Shown piece after piece: positions 8,719-15,250 of a stretch of DNA of 64,000 nucleotides. Under the pieces are notes generated by a model. It worked only from the letters and a program-made list of their open reading frames with translations. It did not search any database and was not told where the DNA came from. The position numbers and the translations under genes are program-made. The first letter of the stretch is position 1, and every line of letters starts with the position of its first letter. This stretch comes from Mucilaginibacter empetricola (GTDB lineage: Bacteria; Bacteroidota; Bacteroidia; Sphingobacteriales; Sphingobacteriaceae). The stretch is taken from positions 310,001 through 374,000 of the forward strand of contig NZ_JANUBZ010000004.1 in NCBI RefSeq assembly GCF_024808665.1. Direction: 5' to 3'.

Positions 8719-9087
8719 ATGAGCGCATTAGATGATTTTTATTTACAACACGATGAACCCGTAAAAGGAGCACTGCTGGCATTGCGAAAAATTATATTGC
8801 AGCAGGACTCCGACGTCACCAATGCCTGGAAATACGGGATGCCCTTTTTCTGCTACAAAGGAAAAATGTTTTGTTATTTATGGTTCCATAAAAAATACAA
8901 ACAGCCTTACATCGGCATAGTTGAAGGGCAACGGTTCGATGAGCCCTTTTTAATACAGGAAGAACGTTCACGAATGAAAATCATGCTCTTCGACCCAAAC
9001 GAAGACCTGCCCTTACAAACCATTGAAGAAGTTTTGCAAAAGGCGCTCAACTTTTACAAAACGGGGTTGTTAAAAATTAAAGGATAA
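8719..9087 (+). CDS. DUF1801 domain protein
   Basis: A 122-residue cytoplasmic protein covering one DUF1801 domain (YdhG-like fold). Typical features are the opening helix (LDDFYLQHDEPVKGALLALRKII), then WKYGMPFFCYKGKMFCYLWFHK, IGIVEGQRFD and the C-terminal helix (TIEEVLQKALNFYKTG). Family members are small open-barrel proteins of unsettled function; some have been called iron chaperones, but nothing here supports a metal role. It is followed by two palindromes before the next gene, so it is probably a separate transcription unit. Confidence 0.85.
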   Translation: MSALDDFYLQHDEPVKGALLALRKIILQQDSDVTNAWKYGMPFFCYKGKMFCYLWFHKKYKQPYIGIVEGQRFDEPFLIQEERSRMKIMLFDPNEDLPLQTIEEVLQKALNFYKTGLLKIKG

Positions 9088-9102
9088 AAAAATAAACTGC
9101 CA

Positions 9103-9138
9103 TTTAGCAATATACTATTGCTAAACTTGTTGCAACAA
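9103..9138. promoter_or_regulatory. two adjacent perfect palindromes upstream of an SDR gene
   Basis: TTTAGCAATA-TAC-TATTGCTAAA (9103-9125) is directly followed by the 12-bp palindrome TTGTTGCAACAA (9127-9138), 15 bp before the SDR start. The first could be a terminator of the DUF1801 gene (no T-run) or an operator; the second looks like a dimer-binding site. Confidence 0.45.
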
Positions 9139-9152
9139 TAAGTGATATAACT

Positions 9153-9929
9153 ATGAAGGAATATGCCCTTATCACCGGCGCAAGTAAAGGAATTGGCAAA
9201 TCAATTGCATTGCAGTTGGCAGGCTTGGGCTACCATTTGTTATTGACAGCAAGGTCAGAAGCGGACCTGCAGCAGTTAGCAGAATCAATTAAAAAGGATT
9301 ATAACGTTAATGTTGAGTACCTGGCTATTGATCTGTCAGGCAGTGGTGCAGCCTTAAAACTTTCCGACTGGTGTAAAGATTTGTCGGTACCTGTAGCTAT
9401 CCTGATTAACAATGCAGGCTTTGGTGTTTGGGGCAATTTTGAGAGCCTAATTCTTGATGAACAAATAAAAATGCTGAACCTGAATATAAATGCCCTGGTT
9501 GCGCTTACTTATTTGCTATTACCCTTATTAAGGGAACAAAACAAGGCTTTTATATTAAATGTAGCAAGTACTGCAGCATATCAGGCGGTGCCTACGCTGG
9601 CGTTGTATTCGGCAAGCAAGGCCTTTGTGCTGTCGTTCAGCAGGGCGTTAAGGTATGAACTGATAGATAGCCATATTTCTGTAAGTTGCCTTTGTCCGGG
9701 CCCAACGGATACGGGCTTTGCCCACCGGGCCGGAATGGATGCCCTGGCAGAGTTGGCAGCCAAGTTTAACATGCAGGCAGATGAAGTGGCGAAAATTGGA
9801 TTGAAGGGAATGTTCCGTAAAAAAGCAGAAATAGTACCCGGTTTTTTAAATAAGGTTTCTGGATTCGCCGCCAGGCATCTGAATAAATCAGTCATAGAGC
9901 GTATTACGGCCGGTTTATATAAGAAATAA
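9153..9929 (+). CDS. classical short-chain dehydrogenase/reductase
   Basis: A 258-residue NAD(P)-dependent oxidoreductase with all catalytic elements: TGASKGIG (residues 8-15), the acidic end of beta-3 (AIDLSG), NNAGFGVWG near 90, the catalytic Ser of NVASTAAYQ near 138, and YSASK near 150. The C-terminal region (HRAGMDALAELAAKF, RKKAEIVPGFLNKV) resembles the DltE/YqjQ-like group of SDRs. The substrate is unknown. It contrasts with the SDR at 1567-2370, which lacks Tyr and Lys. Confidence 0.9.
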   Translation: MKEYALITGASKGIGKSIALQLAGLGYHLLLTARSEADLQQLAESIKKDYNVNVEYLAIDLSGSGAALKLSDWCKDLSVPVAILINNAGFGVWGNFESLILDEQIKMLNLNINALVALTYLLLPLLREQNKAFILNVASTAAYQAVPTLALYSASKAFVLSFSRALRYELIDSHISVSCLCPGPTDTGFAHRAGMDALAELAAKFNMQADEVAKIGLKGMFRKKAEIVPGFLNKVSGFAARHLNKSVIERITAGLYKK

Positions 9930-9946
9930 AAAATATTTAAGATTAT

Positions 9947-9976
9947 TTTGATAAGTAAAATATTTATGTACATTTG
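9947..9976 (+). promoter_or_regulatory. promoter of the Cys-leader operon
   Basis: TTTG (9947-9950), an 18-nt spacer, and TACATTTG (9969-9976), a perfect TAnnTTTG box. The expected start of transcription is near 9982, exactly where the CTATAG palindrome begins. Confidence 0.7.
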
Positions 9977-9983
9977 AAATGTC

Positions 9984-10005
9984 TACTAAATCTATAGATA
10001 TAGTA
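9984..10005. promoter_or_regulatory. CTATAG operator, site 1 (Cys-leader operon)
   Basis: A 22-bp palindrome with one mismatch per arm, TACTAAATCTA/TAGATATAGTA, centred on CTATAG. It starts at about the transcription start site, a classic position for a repressor. Related sites lie at 14252-14273, 17947-17980 and 23311-23348. The proposed binder is the Rrf2 protein encoded at 22784-23245 (inference). Confidence 0.7.
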
Positions 10006-10046
10006 TTTAATTGAATAGTAAACAACATATCAAAATAGCATCTTCC

Positions 10047-10097
10047 ATGCGAATGCACCTTGCCACTAAGGTCATGTGTTGTTGCTGTTGTTGTTAA
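10047..10097 (+). CDS. polycysteine leader peptide (16 aa, ends in six Cys)
   Basis: ATG-CGA-ATG-CAC-CTT-GCC followed by ACT-AAG-GTC-ATG encodes MRMHLATKVM, and then TGT TGT TGC TGT TGT TGT and TAA give six Cys codons directly before the stop. It lies about 65 nt into the predicted transcript and 81 nt before the dioxygenase gene. The codons just before the Cys run form ACCTT-GCCACT-AAGGT, AACAACA at 10021-10027 can pair with the TGTTGTT codons, and CTGC/GCAG (10129-10145) can form a hairpin downstream. Polycysteine uORFs acting as cysteine-responsive attenuators are established in mycobacteria. The inference here is the same logic: ribosomes stall at the Cys codons when Cys-tRNA is scarce, changing expression of the downstream genes. 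Start may be the first or second ATG. Confidence 0.8.
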   Translation: MRMHLATKVMCCCCCC

Positions 10098-10178
10098 TTC
10101 GCCCGGTTATTCATTTCAACACCCTGATCTGCCGGTAAAAAGCAGGCTCTTATTTATCAATCTTTAATTTATTATTCC

Positions 10179-10985
10179 ATGTCAAATTTATACCCAAAGT
10201 ATACCCTAGGTTCTGTTATCACTCCTGAACAACGCAATTTTTTTAACGAAAATGGTTTTATTCATTTCAAAAACTTTATTAAACCCGAAACGGTTGCTGA
10301 TATTATTCGTGCATCTGAACAGGTGCAGCAAAACTGGGTCGACAATAAAGTTGAGAAAGTAAACGGCGTACCAATTAAGTACGGAAAAGATCTGGACGGT
10401 TCTGCTATTGTGCAGCGTTTTGCTTTTATAAACTTACATCACCCTATATTTTCTGAATTTGCAAAAGATCCCAGGTTTAGCGTATTGCTTGATCTGGTTG
10501 GCGCAGGCGCACGATTAGGCACTACTGAAAAAGACGGAATGGTATTAAATCACTATGTAAACGGGCCCAATAGCAGCTTTACTAAAATGGGCTGGCATAC
10601 CGACGGTTTAAGGGATATTTTTCATGGTCAAAAACTAAACCCAATGCTCAATGTTGGCATTCACCTGAGTTCGTTAAAATCCGAAAACGGCGGATTGAGA
10701 ATACTTCCGGGTACACACAAACAAAATTTGTACGGCATGTTGTTCCGCAAAAAGTATTTTCTGGATAACGGTGCCGATAAAGACGAAGTAGCTATTATTC
10801 CTGAGGCTGGTGATTTAACAATTCACGATGGTCGTTTGTGGCATCGTGTGGCTCAATCGTCAGTTGTTGGTGAGGAGAGTAGGAGGAGGGTGATTTACAT
10901 TCCAATTGTTGCAGGTAAATATGCACCCAAACATGAAGATAGCCCAACCGCATTTTATCAACGTTTTGCAAGCCTGGTTAAATAA
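10179..10985 (+). CDS. phytanoyl-CoA dioxygenase (PhyH) family Fe(II)/2-oxoglutarate oxygenase
   Basis: A 268-residue cytoplasmic protein. The 2-His-1-Asp iron site is visible as HTD in MGWHTDGLRD (near residue 142) and the distal His in HDGRLWHRVAQSS (near residue 224), with Arg of SRRRVIYIP as the likely 2-oxoglutarate anchor. This fits PF05721 at normal length. The family hydroxylates diverse small molecules; the substrate is not readable. Its place as first gene behind a Cys-codon leader and a shared operator suggests a job in sulfur supply, for example oxidative release of sulfur from an organosulfur compound, but that is inference only. It is followed closely by a 25-codon ORF and an antiporter. 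Confidence 0.85.
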   Translation: MSNLYPKYTLGSVITPEQRNFFNENGFIHFKNFIKPETVADIIRASEQVQQNWVDNKVEKVNGVPIKYGKDLDGSAIVQRFAFINLHHPIFSEFAKDPRFSVLLDLVGAGARLGTTEKDGMVLNHYVNGPNSSFTKMGWHTDGLRDIFHGQKLNPMLNVGIHLSSLKSENGGLRILPGTHKQNLYGMLFRKKYFLDNGADKDEVAIIPEAGDLTIHDGRLWHRVAQSSVVGEESRRRVIYIPIVAGKYAPKHEDSPTAFYQRFASLVK

Positions 10986-10991
10986 ATAGTT

Positions 10992-11069
10992 ATGATCATA
11001 GCAATTATTATCGGCTACTTTATCAGGAAGAAAAAGCTGGCCATGGTGAAAGTTAAAGCACTTAATTAA
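10992..11069 (+). CDS. putative 25-aa single-span membrane peptide
   Basis: The ORF encodes MIIAIIIGYFIRKKKLAMVKVKALN: a hydrophobic stretch of about 11 residues followed by a basic tail. It lies 6 bp after the dioxygenase stop and 21 bp before the antiporter start. It fits neatly in the operon, but it is too short for a statistical call and could be chance. Confidence 0.4.
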   Translation: MIIAIIIGYFIRKKKLAMVKVKALN

Positions 11070-11090
11070 GATATTTTTCAAATAAAATAC

Positions 11091-12347
11091 ATGATTACTA
11101 AGCTCAGCTCTACAGAGATTATCCACTTTTTGGTGATCTTACTGATCATCCTGGTTCCGGCCAGGTTTTTGGGCGAAATTTGCCGCAGGTATAAACTCCC
11201 TGCCATTATCGGCGAAATTTTTGCAGGCATCATTGTAGGGCCCACTCTGCTGGGCACTTTCTTTCCCGACTTATTTAAAAATATATTCATCGCCGCGCCA
11301 AAAGCCAGTGGTGCATTTGATGGGATTGCTAACATTGGCATTATCCTTTTAATGTTTATAGCGGGTTTTGAGGTTGATTTGAAACAAATAAGGCAAAATG
11401 GCAAACAAGCAATAGCCATTAGTCTATCGGGTATCTTATTTCCTTTTGCAATTGGTTTTTTAACCGTATGGCTGCTATATAAAGATCACTTTGCCAACGG
11501 CTCAAACAACCAACTGGTTACCTCGCTGTTTTTTGGTACTGCACTTTCTATTACTGCACTTTCGGTTATCACCAAAATATTGCTCGATTTGGATATTCTT
11601 AAAACGAGGATCGGCAATATTGTGCTGACAGCCGCAATGGTAGATGATTTTTTGGGATGGATTTTGTTTTCAATCATAATCCAGATGATGAATGCAGGTA
11701 AAGAACAGGTTTCCTTTTGGTCGGTAATAACTGTTGTTTTATTTGCAGTGTTTATGCTCACCGGTGGGCGATGGATTATACATCGTTTACTGGCCTACGC
11801 GGGTAAAAGTGGTAAAATGAGTAATGTATTTACCGTAGCTGTTTGTCTTTGTTTTATAGGTGCTGCAGTTACCGAAGCCCTGGGTGTCCGTGCTGTTTTT
11901 GGTGCATTTTTAGTAGGTGTTGCCATTGGCGATTCCGAGTATTTTACCGAAACGCATAAACAGGTATTGCATCAATTTACTATTAACGTACTGGCGCCAC
12001 TATTTTTTGCTTCGGTAGGTTTAAGACTTAATTTCATATCCAACTTTAGTTTGGAAATAGTAACGATTATTTTGGTAATTGCCTGTTTTGCAAAGCTGAT
12101 AGGTGCCCGTATCGGCAGTGCTTTGAGTGGTATGACCAGGAATGAATCCGTAGCGGTGGCTTTTGGAATGAATGCCCGTGGCTCGCAGGAAATTGTGCTG
12201 GGGTTAATTGCTTTACAGGCTAAAATTATCAGCGGACCGGTATTTGAAGGTTTGGTTGTTATGACCGTAGTTACAATGGTTATTTCGGGGCCAATAATGA
12301 AATATTATTTTTTAAAAGATCAGAAATTGCAGTTGGCTCAGGCATGA
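11091..12347 (+). CDS. CPA2-type cation/proton antiporter (KefB/Na+-H+ exchanger family)
   Basis: A 418-residue inner-membrane protein with about 12-13 hydrophobic segments. Family features include the opening helix with [33 protein letters not shown], the [12 protein letters not shown] segment, the core [13 protein letters not shown] (Asp-Asp of the ion-binding site), and [21 protein letters not shown]. There is no C-terminal TrkA-N nucleotide-binding domain, so it is the short form. It exchanges a monovalent cation for protons. In this operon it sits between a 2OG dioxygenase and a carbonic anhydrase; a shared role in pH or bicarbonate balance is possible. Confidence 0.9.
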   Translation: MITKLSSTEIIHFLVILLIILVPARFLGEICRRYKLPAIIGEIFAGIIVGPTLLGTFFPDLFKNIFIAAPKASGAFDGIANIGIILLMFIAGFEVDLKQIRQNGKQAIAISLSGILFPFAIGFLTVWLLYKDHFANGSNNQLVTSLFFGTALSITALSVITKILLDLDILKTRIGNIVLTAAMVDDFLGWILFSIIIQMMNAGKEQVSFWSVITVVLFAVFMLTGGRWIIHRLLAYAGKSGKMSNVFTVAVCLCFIGAAVTEALGVRAVFGAFLVGVAIGDSEYFTETHKQVLHQFTINVLAPLFFASVGLRLNFISNFSLEIVTIILVIACFAKLIGARIGSALSGMTRNESVAVAFGMNARGSQEIVLGLIALQAKIISGPVFEGLVVMTVVTMVISGPIMKYYFLKDQKLQLAQA

Positions 12348-12453
12348 CCTTAATCAGATAATAGCGAACCTTTTTGTTCTTCTAATTAAAGCAGTGAAGA
12401 TGAAAATTGTAAAAGCATTATATAACCTATCGATAAATAAAACTCAAACTACT

Positions 12454-13068
12454 ATGGGAAACAACACAAATTCACAACAGAATAATACCGCTGTCCATCA
12501 GCAGGTACTCTCGGCCAACGCTGAGTATGTTAAACACTTTGGCGACAAATCAAAGCTTGCACTGCCGCCGGCAAGGCAGTTTGCAATATTGACCTGTATG
12601 GATGCTCGACTAGATCCCGCAAAGTACGCAGGCCTGGCAGAAGGAGATGCTCATGTTATCAGAAATGCGGGTGGCCGGGCAAGTGATGATGCTATCCGGT
12701 CGCTCGTTATATCTCATAAATTACTGGGCACAAAAGAATGGTTTGTAATTCACCACACTGATTGTGGTATGGAGCTGTTCACTAATGAAATTATCCAGGA
12801 TTTACTCTCCAAAAGCTTAAAAACGGCAACTGTAGATGAAAAAGGCTGGCGCAATGTGCAGGAAGAAGGCGGATCTGGCGAGGCCAGATTTGTTAACTTT
12901 TTGACCATAAAAAATCTGGAAGCAAGCGTTGCCGAGGATGTGCAAAGAATTAGAAAGCATCCGCTGGTAGCTAAAGACATTCCGGTTTACGGTTATATTT
13001 ATGATGTCAGGTCCGGAAAACTAATTGAAGTGCCGGAAGCTATCGAGGCAGGGAAAAGCATTCAATAA
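12454..13068 (+). CDS. beta-class carbonic anhydrase
   Basis: The protein carries the beta-carbonic anhydrase zinc site: Cys and Asp-Arg of CMDARLDP and His-x-x-Cys of HHTDCGM, plus the usual [29 protein letters not shown]. It hydrates CO2 to bicarbonate in the cytoplasm. I chose the ATG at 12454 (MGNNTNSQQ), because the 20 residues added by starting at 12394 do not resemble the family. At 204 residues it has a normal length. It ends 17 bp before the four-way-junction element at 13085, which may terminate the operon. Confidence 0.9.
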   Translation: MGNNTNSQQNNTAVHQQVLSANAEYVKHFGDKSKLALPPARQFAILTCMDARLDPAKYAGLAEGDAHVIRNAGGRASDDAIRSLVISHKLLGTKEWFVIHHTDCGMELFTNEIIQDLLSKSLKTATVDEKGWRNVQEEGGSGEARFVNFLTIKNLEASVAEDVQRIRKHPLVAKDIPVYGYIYDVRSGKLIEVPEAIEAGKSIQ

Positions 13069-13084
13069 AGATTCCAACATTTTT

Positions 13085-13163
13085 AAAGTCAGTGGCCAAA
13101 ATGAGGTTTGGCCCCGGAAGATAGCCATATCTCCCCCGGCGGTGGGTTTCCGCCGGTGACTTT
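13085..13163. other. compact four-way-junction inverted-repeat element
   Basis: Four perfect stems nest with almost no unpaired bases: closing stem AAAGTCA/TGACTTT (13085-13091 with 13157-13163); hairpin GGCCAAA-ATGAGG-TTTGGCC (13094-13113); hairpin AGATA-GCCA-TATCT (13119-13132); and hairpin CCGGCGG-TGGGTTT-CCGCCGG (13136-13156), which abuts the closing stem. It lies between convergent genes and would fold from either strand. It may be a bidirectional terminator, a structured RNA or a mobile palindromic element; I recognise no known family. Confidence 0.65.
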
Positions 13164-13216
13164 GACTTCATATCTGCAACCTCAAAAGCTGTTTTTATTT
13201 ACCGCTTTAGTATCAC

Positions 13217-13420
13217 TTAGGGCTCAGTAGTTTCGGCGCTAACATCCAAATTCCAAAGAAACATTAAGACAATTAGGGAAATGCCAGGTAAAAACTGCGC
13301 AATCCAATACCAGCGCCAAAAGCTACGTCTAATTTGTTTAGCCAAAACAGCTGCGGCTAATTGAAAAATATTAATAATGCTAAGCACGAATAAAATGAAG
13401 ATAATGTGTAAGTACCACAT
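13217..13420 (-). CDS. small two-span membrane protein
   Basis: A 67-residue protein with two hydrophobic segments (WYLHIIFILFVLSIINIFQLAAAVLA and FWRWYWIAQFLPGISLIVLMFLW) separated by a short basic loop (KQIRRS). No family is recognised. It follows a TetR-family gene on the same strand. Its own upstream region carries a 20-bp site (13469-13488) that matches the site in front of the TetR gene at 17 of 20 positions, so the TetR protein probably controls it. The length, topology and operator make it a believable gene. Confidence 0.65.
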   Translation of the reverse strand: MWYLHIIFILFVLSIINIFQLAAAVLAKQIRRSFWRWYWIAQFLPGISLIVLMFLWNLDVSAETTEP

Positions 13421-13468
13421 GATTTTAAAGTTTAATAGTTAATATTCAATTAATTGTATTTGTTCAAA

Positions 13469-13488
13469 TGGTTTAAGCATCTGCTTAA
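13469..13488. promoter_or_regulatory. candidate TetR operator in front of the small membrane-protein gene
   Basis: TGGTTTAAGCATCTGCTTAA contains the inverted repeat TTAAGCA-TC-TGCTTAA. Read on the other strand, the sequence at 14136-14155 matches it at 17 of 20 bases, which points to one regulator at both places. Confidence 0.55.
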
Positions 13489-13505
13489 TTATATCGCAAA
13501 AAAAT

Positions 13506-14105
13506 TTAACCTTTCAATATGCTTTTAATGAAAACTGGTAACAGGTTTGCACGATCTTTTAACATTTTTGTAAAAGCTGTTTCGTCAATACCTGCAGATT
13601 TCTCAAAAACGGCGCGCCCCATAAATGGAAATAACGCCATCCCCATAATACTCATAATTAGTTGCATGGGATGAATGTCGGGCCTCACTTCCCGTAACTG
13701 CCGCGCAATCACTGCCTCCATCATTACGTGGTTTGTTTTCATTTGCCCGGCAATACGCTCCGGTTTGTTTTGCATTTCGTTAAGTACAAATAACGTTAGC
13801 CCCGGTTGCTCTAAAAGCACTGCGGTGTAATAGTTAATAACAGCACTAATCTTTTCTTCCAGCGTTGTTTCTTCGTTGTTGATGATAGGGTAGATCTTAC
13901 CAAATAAAGTAGCCACCTGTTCTTGCATTACAATATCAAAAAGCTTTTCCTTGGTGCGGAAATAGTAATTCAGCAGGGCATTATTAATACCGGCCTCGTC
14001 GGCTATTTCACGTGTGGTAGCAGCTGCATAACCTTTACGGATAAATACCCGCTGCGCAGCTTCCTTGATTTTTTGCTCGGTTGATTGGTCAACTATTTTT
14101 GCCAT
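13506..14105 (-). CDS. TetR/AcrR family transcriptional regulator
   Basis: A 199-residue repressor-type protein. The N-terminal TetR helix-turn-helix is clear (KIKEAAQRVFIRKGYAAATTREIADEAGINNALLNYYFRTKEKLFDIV, residues 11-60). The C-terminal part is a helical ligand or dimerisation domain with no recognised ligand. The promoter upstream has its -33 box inside a 20-bp site (14136-14155) that also precedes the small membrane-protein gene downstream, which predicts autoregulation. It is divergent from the encapsulin operon. Confidence 0.92.
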   Translation of the reverse strand: MAKIVDQSTEQKIKEAAQRVFIRKGYAAATTREIADEAGINNALLNYYFRTKEKLFDIVMQEQVATLFGKIYPIINNEETTLEEKISAVINYYTAVLLEQPGLTLFVLNEMQNKPERIAGQMKTNHVMMEAVIARQLREVRPDIHPMQLIMSIMGMALFPFMGRAVFEKSAGIDETAFTKMLKDRANLLPVFIKSILKG

Positions 14106-14112
14106 AACAGTA

Positions 14113-14143
14113 CAAATGTAAAATGAATTTTCAATTTAAGCAA
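14113..14143 (-). promoter_or_regulatory. promoter of the TetR gene
   Basis: On the minus strand: TTG (14143-14141), 20 nt, and TACATTTG (14120-14113), a perfect TAnnTTTG box. The ATG follows 7 nt later. The -33 element lies inside the operator at 14136-14155. Confidence 0.6.
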
Positions 14144-14155
14144 GTGGTTAAACCA
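14136..14155. promoter_or_regulatory. candidate TetR operator in front of the TetR gene
   Basis: TTAAGCAAGTGGTTAAACCA. Its reverse complement matches the 13469-13488 site at 17 of 20 positions, and it covers the -33 box of the TetR promoter. Confidence 0.55.
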
Positions 14156-14251
14156 AATGATTAAATAATTGGTAGATTTTTACCTGCTCATGTTTTTTCT
14201 CTTAAAACTCCCTTAACGTGCAGAATATTTTTTTAATAAAATTTAAACTCC

Positions 14252-14284
14252 TATTTGTTCTATAGATTTAATATACTATTATTG
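14252..14284 (+). promoter_or_regulatory. CTATAG operator, site 2, and -7 box of the encapsulin operon
   Basis: TCTATAGA (14259-14266) is the only fully palindromic part; the right half TAGATTTAATATA resembles the right half of site 3 (TAGATTTTATATA). A near-consensus -7 box TATTATTG follows at 14277-14284, 46 nt before the shell gene. The site lies where the -33 element would be expected. It is the weakest of the four operator sites. Confidence 0.55.
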
Positions 14285-14329
14285 TAAAATACAGATCAGA
14301 GATCAAAATATTCTTTTATTAATCAAAAC

Positions 14330-15250
14330 ATGGCAGAACAAAAAACAAAACAAACGGCCCTGGGCGACGCAGCCGCCAGACAATTGGCCATTGCTACGCG
14401 CACGGTCCCTCAATTATCAAAAATTACGCCCCGTTGGTTGCCCCAGCTTTTAAACTGGGTTCCAGTTGAATCGGGCGTGTATCGTTTAAACAGGGTTAAA
14501 GATGCTGAAAATGTTGAGGTAGATTGCTCTTCCAGAGACGAGCGTGAACTGCCGTCAACATTTGTTGATTATATCGAAAATCCGCGCGAATACAACCTGA
14601 GTGCTGTAAATACAGTGCTGGATGTGCATACCCGCGTATCTGATTTATATAGCAAGCCTTATAACCAAATCAGTGAGCAGCTACGGTTAACTATCGAGAT
14701 TATAAAAGAAAGACAAGAGAGCGAGCTGATTAACAACGAAGAATACGGATTGCTGCACAGCGTTACCGCTGGACAAAAAATTAAAACAAGATTAGGGCCG
14801 CCTACGCCTGATGACTTTGATGAACTGATCACCAAAGTTTGGAAAGAGCCCGGCTTTTTCCTGCTGCATCCTTTAGCTATTGCCGCTTTTGGGCGCGAAT
14901 GTACCCGCAGGGGAGTGCCACCGCCAACCGTTTCACTTTTTGGTTCACAGTTTATCACCTGGCGTGGTATTCCGTTAATTCCTTCGGATAAACTGCCTAT
15001 TCATAATAATAAAACCAAAATTATCCTGCTCAGAACAGGTGAAAGCCGTCAGGGTGTTGTTGGGTTATTTCAACCCGGCTTACCCGGAGAACAGTCTCCC
15101 GGATTATCAGTACGCTTTATGGGGATCAATAATAAAGCTATTGCTTCCTACCTGGTGTCACTCTACTGTTCATTAGCAGTATTGGTTGACGATGCGATTG
15201 CTGTTTTGGAAGATGTTGAATTAGGAAATTACCATGAGTACAAATATTAA
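14330..15250 (+). CDS. family 2A encapsulin nanocompartment shell protein
   Basis: A 306-residue HK97-fold shell protein. Typical features of family 2A (SrpI-like) shells are the N-terminal arm (ALGDAAARQLAIATRTVPQLSKITPRWLPQLLNWVPVESGVYRLN), the conserved ERQESELINNEEYGLLH helix, and GPPTPDDFDELITKVWKEPGFFLLHPLAIAAFGRECTRRGVPP. Many copies assemble into an icosahedral shell that encloses a cysteine desulfurase. Studied family 2A systems are induced by sulfur starvation or store elemental sulfur. The desulfurase cargo gene overlaps this gene by 17 bp, so the two are probably translationally coupled. The identification is firm from sequence and context. Confidence 0.95.
   Translation: MAEQKTKQTALGDAAARQLAIATRTVPQLSKITPRWLPQLLNWVPVESGVYRLNRVKDAENVEVDCSSRDERELPSTFVDYIENPREYNLSAVNTVLDVHTRVSDLYSKPYNQISEQLRLTIEIIKERQESELINNEEYGLLHSVTAGQKIKTRLGPPTPDDFDELITKVWKEPGFFLLHPLAIAAFGRECTRRGVPPPTVSLFGSQFITWRGIPLIPSDKLPIHNNKTKIILLRTGESRQGVVGLFQPGLPGEQSPGLSVRFMGINNKAIASYLVSLYCSLAVLVDDAIAVLEDVELGNYHEYKY

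Noticed and set aside
8510..8782. 90-codon minus-strand open frame upstream of the DUF1801 gene
   Set aside because: Composition is odd, it has no domain, and it overlaps the start of a well supported gene on the other strand.
10021..10178. T-box or classical SAM riboswitch as the leader element
   Set aside because: No T-box core or SAM-type core sequence is present; the run of Cys codons explains the region better.
13085..13163. Integron attC site
   Set aside because: The element has four nested stems and no GTTRRRY-type core site or integrase nearby.
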